Shown here in pieces: positions 58,843 to 64,000 of a stretch of 64,000 bases of DNA; position 1 is the first letter of the stretch, and every line of letters starts with the position of its first letter. The stretch covers positions 372,001 through 436,000 of the forward strand of contig NZ_JBAWKD010000003.1 in assembly GCF_037095735.1 (NCBI RefSeq), written 5' to 3'. The stretch is from Frigidibacter sp037095735 (lineage in GTDB: Bacteria; Pseudomonadota; Alphaproteobacteria; Rhodobacterales; Rhodobacteraceae). The translations under genes and the position numbers were made by a program. Below the pieces are notes generated by a model, which did not search any database, was not told where the DNA came from, and worked only from the letters and a program-made list of their open reading frames with translations.

Positions 58843-60195
58843 ATGGCAAAGGTCGATCTGACAGACCACATGATCAAGAAGCTGGTTGTCGAGGTCAGGA
58901 CGGACTTCCCCGATGCCCGCGCTCAGGGGCTCTCCCTACGGGTGACGCCGAACGGCGCAAGAACCTGGGCCGTTCGCGGGACGGCGGCGGACGGGTCGAA
59001 GCAAAGGATCACGATCGGAACATACCCGGACATGTCACTCCGAGACGCCCGCATCAGGGCAGCGGACGTCATGTCCGCGATCAGGTCCGCTTCCGGAAAT
59101 TTGAATGCCGCGAAGCGAGACGCGGCCACAGCACGATCTGGCCATCCAACGTTGAGGGAGTTGATCGGGGAATACGAAGCCGGTCCGGGGGCTGGGAAGA
59201 CGATCTGGACACGCACCAAGCGCGACATGGATTCAGAAGCCAGAAAGCGGATCCGGACCGTCTTTTCCGGGCTGCTCGACGTCCGGATCACCGAAATCCC
59301 GGATGACGACTTTGCGGATGCGATGCTGAACTATGTTCCGAAATCGGGAGCGGTGAAGGCGAACGGCCAGATATCGAAGGCTAGGGCGTATCTTATGCCG
59401 GTGCTCGACTGGGCTGCTGGCCGCGGAAAATTCCGGGTAGCTGGTCGTCGTCGGCGTCCAACCCTCGACGTAGCAGACATCAGAGACACGATCGACCCGG
59501 CAACGGACGACGAGGAAATCACGGGAAAGCGTGAGCGGGTCCTGCTCGCCGACGAGTTATCTGCAGTCCTGCCCTTCCTCATCTATCCTGCCCCTAGATC
59601 GCTCCGGATGAAGACACATCCAGAACTCGATGTTCGCCCTCTTGCTCTGATGTTCATCTTGCTGACTGGCGCTAGGTTGCGCGAGGTTTGCGCGGCCAGA
59701 TGGCGCCACATCGATGCTGATGCGAAGACTTGGTTCAAACCTCGGGTTAAATCCGTGCAGGGCGGACCTCGGACACAGATGCTACCGGTTCCGGATGCGG
59801 TGCTGCGGCTACTGGACGCGATTCCGGACCACCTTGGCCGAGATCCGGATGACCTCATCTTCCCCAGCCTAGCCGGAACAGAACTGGACAACTGGGAGCG
59901 GATCACCGGTGCCATCATGCGGGAGTCCGGCACCGCTGACTGGCACCGCCATGATCTGCGTCGGACCGCGGCGACGATCATGCGCGCGGCCGGGGTGGAA
60001 CTGTCGACCATCGACCGGATCATCGGCCATCGAACCAATCATCGGCGCGAAGAATCCAGCCGGGCCATCGATGCATATCTGTCGGACATCGACCTGTCAG
60101 GGATCGCAGAAGACCCGCAGCGGGTCGCTCTAGAAAAACTCGCCGGCATCTATGAGCGGATCATCAGGAACAATGTCGCTCTGGCGGCGCACTAA
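58843..60195 (+). CDS. Tyrosine-type site-specific recombinase (integrase)
   Basis: 450 residues. The N-terminal arm-binding domain (DUF4102-like, GLSLRVTPNGARTWAVRG) and a core-binding region (about 100-200) precede the catalytic domain with R278 (LTGARLREVC), HDLR at H370/R373, H396 (IIGHRTNH) and the nucleophile Y412 (AIDAYLSD). ATG 58843 has AGGGCAGGA upstream. Its position, 0.6 kb from tRNA-Asn and pointing away from it, fits a P4-type genomic-island integrase. No excisionase gene is seen. Confidence 0.92.
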   Translation: MAKVDLTDHMIKKLVVEVRTDFPDARAQGLSLRVTPNGARTWAVRGTAADGSKQRITIGTYPDMSLRDARIRAADVMSAIRSASGNLNAAKRDAATARSGHPTLRELIGEYEAGPGAGKTIWTRTKRDMDSEARKRIRTVFSGLLDVRITEIPDDDFADAMLNYVPKSGAVKANGQISKARAYLMPVLDWAAGRGKFRVAGRRRRPTLDVADIRDTIDPATDDEEITGKRERVLLADELSAVLPFLIYPAPRSLRMKTHPELDVRPLALMFILLTGARLREVCAARWRHIDADAKTWFKPRVKSVQGGPRTQMLPVPDAVLRLLDAIPDHLGRDPDDLIFPSLAGTELDNWERITGAIMRESGTADWHRHDLRRTAATIMRAAGVELSTIDRIIGHRTNHRREESSRAIDAYLSDIDLSGIAEDPQRVALEKLAGIYERIIRNNVALAAH

Positions 60196-60708
60196 AAGGC
60201 CTATCAGGCACAAGGCCCATTGATCTGCTGGCTCGTCGTGGCTCCCGGCTCCGCAAGGAGGCCGACATGAAGAGCAACCTGTGCTAATCGACGTGGCGCA
60301 GGACTGAGGGCACGGAGGCTTCGTCGGTCAGATGAAACCCTGGGAGAGGGCTATCTCCACGCTGTCACCGACGGCGAAGGCCTTCCGCTACGCCACATCA
60401 TGACAGCAACTCAGTTGAACCTAGCGCGGCCCGCCCGTGACGAGGTTCGACAACGACGACGCTAAGATAGATTCCGCGCACAGATCCTGTCAGGCCTGCC
60501 ATGAATCTGCGCATTTCCAGTTCGATGCGCAGAATAACTGCACTCGAATGGCATCGGCCCACTGAAAAAGCCGCATTGCAGCATTCAGTTCGCGCTATCA
60601 CTTGGGGCAGCAGAACGAAGACACTGATATCAATGGAACTCTCCCGGTCCATCCCCCCCTTCCTCACCGTAACAGGTCTAGCCGCTCACCTGATCATGGC
60701 GCAGTTAT
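60196..60708. other. Island debris, including a possible transposase remnant
   Basis: 513 bp without a complete gene. At 60322-60420 one plus-strand frame reads ETLGEGYLHAVTDGEGLPL, RHIMTATQLN, which resembles the core of IS5-type transposases (K-x-HAVTDxxGxPLRxxLT). It has no start and stops soon after. The rest shows no recognisable gene. The junction between island and the amino-acid transporter genes may lie here. Confidence 0.32.
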
Positions 60709-61347
60709 ATGGCTGACTTTGCCTTAGTGCTGAGCTTCGCCGACGCCTTCAGGACAACCGTGATCATAGGCGCGTGCGCAGCGATCTTCTCGATGCTCTG
60801 GGGCACAACGCTGTTCGCAATCACGCTTGCTCCGCAGCGGATCTTCTCGCTGGTCGTCGGTGCCTACGTCCAGGTTTTCCGGAACATCCCGGTGCTGGTC
60901 CCCCTATACCTCGTCTACTTCGGCTTTCCGATGATCGGCCTCGTATGGCCGGCCGCAGTCTGCGGGATACTCGCTCTGGTCCTACAGCAAGGAGCCTATG
61001 TCAGCGAGATCCTGCGCTCGGCCGCCAAGGCGATCGATCGATCGCAGCAGGATGCCGCGCGCTCGATCGGACTTTCTCCGTGGGCAGTCTTCCGTCACGT
61101 CTATCTGCCGCAGATCGCGGTCTATGCGCTTCCTGCACTCGGCAATCAGTCGGTTCTGCTCGTCAAGGACACCTCCCTGCTCTCCGCAATCGCCGTGGTC
61201 GAGGTGATGATGAAGGCGAGACTGGTCGTCGAAGGATCAGGCACGGTCTACCTGCCCTTTGTCATCGCGACCGCGCTCTATCTCGTCTTCGTGCTCGCGA
61301 TCGACATCGTGTTCGCCCTCTTGGGCCGGAGGGTGCGCTGGAAATGA
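60709..61347 (+). CDS. Polar amino-acid ABC transporter permease (first)
   Basis: 212 residues and about five helices, HisMQ type. The coupling loop is SIGLSPWAVFRHVYLPQ, with YVSEILRSAAKAIDRSQQDA before it (the EAA-like LRGGxxxIxxGQxEAAxxLG region). It overlaps the second permease by four bases. Together they form the channel of an amino-acid importer. The start may be slightly different; this ATG has no strong ribosome site. Confidence 0.88.
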   Translation: MADFALVLSFADAFRTTVIIGACAAIFSMLWGTTLFAITLAPQRIFSLVVGAYVQVFRNIPVLVPLYLVYFGFPMIGLVWPAAVCGILALVLQQGAYVSEILRSAAKAIDRSQQDAARSIGLSPWAVFRHVYLPQIAVYALPALGNQSVLLVKDTSLLSAIAVVEVMMKARLVVEGSGTVYLPFVIATALYLVFVLAIDIVFALLGRRVRWK

Positions 61348-61997
61348 CCCAGAATGACCTCATCATGCTGGTGCGCGCGACACTGAGCACGCTTTACTTG
61401 GCTGCTGGCACAATCCCCTGTGCCACGGCGCTGGCCGCGCTCCTTGTGCTGCTGGCGATCTCGCGCCACCGCGCCTTGCGCTGGACATACGCCGGGCTAC
61501 GCTGGCTCGTGCGCGGCACCCCGCTCGCGCTGCTGGCGCTGCTGATCTACTACGCGCTCGCCGGCAACGGCATCGCGGTTCCGCCAGTCGTGGCGGGGAT
61601 CCTCGTGCTCGCGATCTATTTCTCGATCCTCTTCGCGGAAGTGATCCGTGGCGCATTGCTGGCGATCCCGCGCACCGCGACCGACAGCGCGTTGAGCCTA
61701 GGCCTTCCGCGGATGGCGACGCTGACCCGTGTCATCCTGCCGATGCTGCTGCGCCAGGGCCTGCCCGCCTACATCAACGTCTGCGTTATGGCGATCAAGG
61801 GATCGTCGGTCCTGTCGATCATCGGGGTCTGGGAACTCACCTACGCCTCGCGCGAGATCATCGAGCGCAACCTCGAGGTCTTCCAGGTGCTCTCGGTCGC
61901 TGCCGTCCTCTACTTCCTCATCTGCTTCGGCGCCGACCGCTGCGGCCGCTGGGCCGAGGCCCGTCTGGCCCGGCGCGGCTACCAAACCCAGAGATAA
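61344..61997 (+). CDS. Polar amino-acid ABC transporter permease (second)
   Basis: 217 residues, HisMQ type. YFSILFAEVIRGALLAIPRT and ATDSALSLGLPRMATLTRVI carry the EAA-type coupling loop. It starts in an ATGA overlap with the first permease and ends 3 bp before the ATPase gene. Confidence 0.9.
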   Translation: MTQNDLIMLVRATLSTLYLAAGTIPCATALAALLVLLAISRHRALRWTYAGLRWLVRGTPLALLALLIYYALAGNGIAVPPVVAGILVLAIYFSILFAEVIRGALLAIPRTATDSALSLGLPRMATLTRVILPMLLRQGLPAYINVCVMAIKGSSVLSIIGVWELTYASREIIERNLEVFQVLSVAAVLYFLICFGADRCGRWAEARLARRGYQTQR

Positions 61998-62000
61998 ACG

Positions 62001-62747
62001 ATGCTCGAGCTCACCAACCTGCGAAAATCCTACGGCCCGCTCACCATCCTCGACGGCGTCAGCCTGACCGTGGCCGAAGGCGAGGTCGTGGCCCTGATCG
62101 GTCGATCGGGCTGCGGCAAGAGCACGCTGCTGCGCTGCATCAACTTCCTTGAAGACTATGACGACGGCGAGATCCGGCTGGACGGGCGCAGGCTCTGGCA
62201 CCGCGAAGGGTCGCGCAGCAGCCTTCCCCGTCGCGACATCGAACGTGATCGCCAGCGCATCGGAGTGGTCTTCCAGCAATACAACCTCTTCCCGCACATG
62301 ACCGCACTCGAGAACGTCTGCCTCGGACCAGTGCACGGAATGGGAGTTTCCCGCGCCGAAGCCGAGGCAACCGGGCGTCGGATGCTCGAGCGGGTGGGTC
62401 TCGGTGAGCGCGCGGACTTCTATCCGAGCCAGTTGTCCGGCGGGCAGATGCAGCGCGTCGCCATCGCCCGGGCATTGGCGATGAAGTCCAGGCTTCTGCT
62501 GCTGGACGAGGCGACCTCGGCGCTGGATCCCGAACTGGTCGCCGAGGTCGAGGACGTGATCAAGGCCCTTCGCGCCGAGGGCATGGCAATGGTCATGGTC
62601 ACCCACTCGATGGCGTTGGCGCGTGAGGCCGCGGACCGCATCGCCTACATGAAGGGAGGCCGCATCGTCGAAATCGCTCCCGCCGCGCAGCTTCTTGACG
62701 CGCCGCAAGCTCCTGGCCTGCGCGACTTCCTCAAACGCATCCGCTAG
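62001..62747 (+). CDS. Polar amino-acid ABC transporter ATP-binding protein (GlnQ/HisP-like)
   Basis: 248 residues. Walker A is GRSGCGKST, the Q-loop VFQQYNLFPHMT, the signature LSGGQMQRVAIARAL, and Walker B LLLDEATSALDPEL. It is the standard ATPase of this importer class. The VOC-domain gene follows after 11 bp. Confidence 0.95.
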   Translation: MLELTNLRKSYGPLTILDGVSLTVAEGEVVALIGRSGCGKSTLLRCINFLEDYDDGEIRLDGRRLWHREGSRSSLPRRDIERDRQRIGVVFQQYNLFPHMTALENVCLGPVHGMGVSRAEAEATGRRMLERVGLGERADFYPSQLSGGQMQRVAIARALAMKSRLLLLDEATSALDPELVAEVEDVIKALRAEGMAMVMVTHSMALAREAADRIAYMKGGRIVEIAPAAQLLDAPQAPGLRDFLKRIR

Positions 62748-62758
62748 GAGGCAGCACG

Positions 62759-63205
62759 ATGACCGACGAGTTCCGGTTCGACCACGTCGCCATTTCCGTT
62801 CCCGACATCAACGCGGCCGAGGCCTTCTACGCCGGCGCGCTGGGCCTTGCCGAGAAAAGCCGCAAGACCTGGGCGGCGGGCGACGCGCGAATGGACGCGA
62901 TCTTGGGGCTGACGAACAGCGCAGGCAAGAAGCTTCTGCTGACCGATGGACGCGTCGATCTGGAGATATGGGAGTTCACAGCCCCGCTCGAAGCGGTCGA
63001 GGCGCGCGCGCGCCGTGTCTCGGAGCATGGGATCACCCACTTCGGGCTTCAGGTGCGCGACATCGCCACGACGATCAAGCGGCTGAGTAGCGCGGGCTTC
63101 ACCCTGCACACCGAACCGACGCTCGGGCCGACCGGCAACTGGGCGACCTACGGGCGCGACCCTTTCGGCAACGTGATCGAGCTCGTTCAGCCGCCGGCCT
63201 ACTGA
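62759..63205 (+). CDS. VOC-superfamily (glyoxalase-like) protein inside an amino-acid transport operon
   Basis: 148 residues in two beta-alpha-beta-beta-beta modules. FDHVAISVPDINAAEAFYAG opens the first, ITHFGLQVRDIATTIKRL the second, and GNWATYGRDPFGNVIELVQP ends it with a candidate metal-ligand glutamate. AGGAGG lies just before the ATG. The position between the ATPase and binding-protein genes suggests it acts on the imported compound, for example as an isomerase, lyase or dioxygenase. The reaction is unknown. Confidence 0.82.
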   Translation: MTDEFRFDHVAISVPDINAAEAFYAGALGLAEKSRKTWAAGDARMDAILGLTNSAGKKLLLTDGRVDLEIWEFTAPLEAVEARARRVSEHGITHFGLQVRDIATTIKRLSSAGFTLHTEPTLGPTGNWATYGRDPFGNVIELVQPPAY

Positions 63206-63323
63206 AGTCCGGACGGCTCCACCCCTTCCGGCCCAAGATCCGGGCTGCGGAGACGACAACCGAGACGGCCCGGCAAGGGCCGCCAGACCCACCCTCCCCT
63301 TTCAACCAACAGGGACTGACCAC

Positions 63324-64000
63324 ATGGACCGCAAGACCTTCCTTCGCGGCGCAGCCGCGCTCGGCGCCGGCGCCCTCGCCCTCCAGAACGCCGTCATCAC
63401 CCCCGCCGCCGCCCAGACCAGCGACGCCGCAGGTTCCTCGCGCTTCGACGCAGCGCGCGAACGCGGCAAACTGCTGGTCGCGACGATGACGACCATTCCG
63501 CCCTTCGCGTCGAAATCCGACACTGGTGCGCTCGAAGGTTTCGACATCGACATCGCCAGGATCGCCGCCAAGGCGATGTTCGAAGACCCCGAGGCCATCG
63601 AGTTCGTCGGCGTGAGCGGTGACGGCCGCTGGCCCGCAATCCTGACCGGCCAGGCGGACTTCGGTCTCGCGACCACCTACATGAGCCGCGCCAACACCGT
63701 GGGCTTCACTGCACCCTATCTCGACACTTCGATCACGCTTCTCGCCTCGAAGAAGTCGGGGCTGAAGACGCTCGACGACGTCAACAACGCGGACGTCACC
63801 GTCGCCAACCTGTCGAACCCGCAAATGGCCGACCGCGCCAAGCAGTATTTCCCGAACGCCCAGACCTCGATCTTCGACGGGATCTCTGCGCAGTTTCTGG
63901 CACTGCGCAGTGGTCGCGCCCAAGCGATGCAGATCGACAAGCCCGTCGCCGACTATTATGCGGTGATGAACGGTGACGAGGTCGTTGTGCTCGACGCGAC
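63324..64000 (+). CDS. Amino-acid ABC transporter substrate-binding protein, N-terminal part
   Basis: 225 residues are visible; the 3-prime end is beyond the right edge. The leader MDRKTFLRGAAALGAGALAL resembles a twin-arginine signal but with RK in place of RR. The type II binding fold follows (ARERGKLLVATMTTIPPFAS, GFDIDIARIAAKAMF, ADFGLATTYMSRANTVGFT). A hairpin CGGCCC-GGCAA-GGGCCG (63266-63282) lies between it and the VOC gene. It should deliver ligand to the HisMQ/HisP-like subunits. Confidence 0.9.
   Translation, partial: MDRKTFLRGAAALGAGALALQNAVITPAAAQTSDAAGSSRFDAARERGKLLVATMTTIPPFASKSDTGALEGFDIDIARIAAKAMFEDPEAIEFVGVSGDGRWPAILTGQADFGLATTYMSRANTVGFTAPYLDTSITLLASKKSGLKTLDDVNNADVTVANLSNPQMADRAKQYFPNAQTSIFDGISAQFLALRSGRAQAMQIDKPVADYYAVMNGDEVVVLDA

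Larger units (their letters stand above)
58236..60708. mobile_element. Left part of an integrated element at tRNA-Asn
   Basis: The sequence changes at the tRNA 3-prime end: GC drops, A/T runs appear, and recombinase and mobile-element debris follow. It contains a tRNA-Phe fragment, a tyrosine recombinase gene and a possible transposase remnant. I see no second copy of the tRNA-Asn end in the window, so the right end may be at about 60.7 kb or beyond the window. Confidence 0.6.

Overview
The window is about 70 percent GC. Its gene content points to a Rhodobacterales alphaproteobacterium (Rhodobacter/Paracoccaceae type): a CckA kinase with a CtrA site in front of it, trpC-moaC-moeA-lexA, the DUF6456/DUF6477 pair, trgA-trgB, the GAAC-N7-GAAC form of the SOS box, and an intergenic element with a CCCCGG..TATTT..GCCAA core. 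These identifications come from protein motifs and remembered family patterns; no database search was run. Most of the window is ordinary chromosome, with foreign DNA only at the right end.

Layout. 1-4.3 kb: cckA (cut by the left edge), an RsmB-like rRNA methyltransferase, and a Crp/Fnr regulator divergent from a small pseudo-receiver protein. 4.3-5.5 kb: a long non-coding stretch with degenerate repeated words. 5.5-8.8 kb: trpC-moaC-moeA, then lexA behind a triple-GAAC operator. 9.2-17.9 kb: DUF6456 and DUF6477 genes, an MttB-family methyltransferase, guaA, tRNA-Gly(CCC), RidA, a nucleoside hydrolase, a DoeA-like hydrolase and two tiny membrane proteins. 18-24 kb: phnC-phnD-phnE-phnE-acetyltransferase behind a Pho box, plus an MFS exporter. 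24.4-31 kb: a TetR/adaptor/RND efflux operon with a TetR-type dyad, then a second TetR overlapping a PPK2 gene. 31-36 kb: metA with an alpha/beta hydrolase, an unassigned ATPase and two EamA transporters. 36-40 kb: a polyamine-type ABC transporter (potA, potC, potB) flanked by repeat-bearing non-coding DNA. 40-44 kb: a complete siderophore ABC importer. 44-48 kb: a CHAP protein, apbE-nosR, and a divergent lone NitT/TauT-type permease. 48.8-53.7 kb: trgB-trgA, cfa, a small EamA protein and photolyase. 54-58 kb: a lone PotD-like binding protein, a small membrane protein, a histidine kinase and an MBL-fold hydrolase.

58.2 kb to the end: tRNA-Asn(GTT), immediately followed by DNA of different composition that carries a tRNA-Phe 3-prime fragment, a tyrosine recombinase, mobile-element debris, and a polar amino-acid ABC cassette containing a VOC enzyme. 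This looks like an island integrated at the tRNA-Asn 3-prime end. Its right end is not visible.

How the genes work together. Regulatory sites match the genes they precede: CtrA at cckA, LexA at lexA, PhoB at phnC, and a TetR dyad at the efflux operon. The most unusual signals are a cluster of about 100-bp degenerate tandem repeats in non-coding DNA (clearest at 36.1-36.65 kb), the nosR-apbE pair without nosZ, the separated PotD and PotABC genes, and the island with an internal truncated tRNA-Phe.
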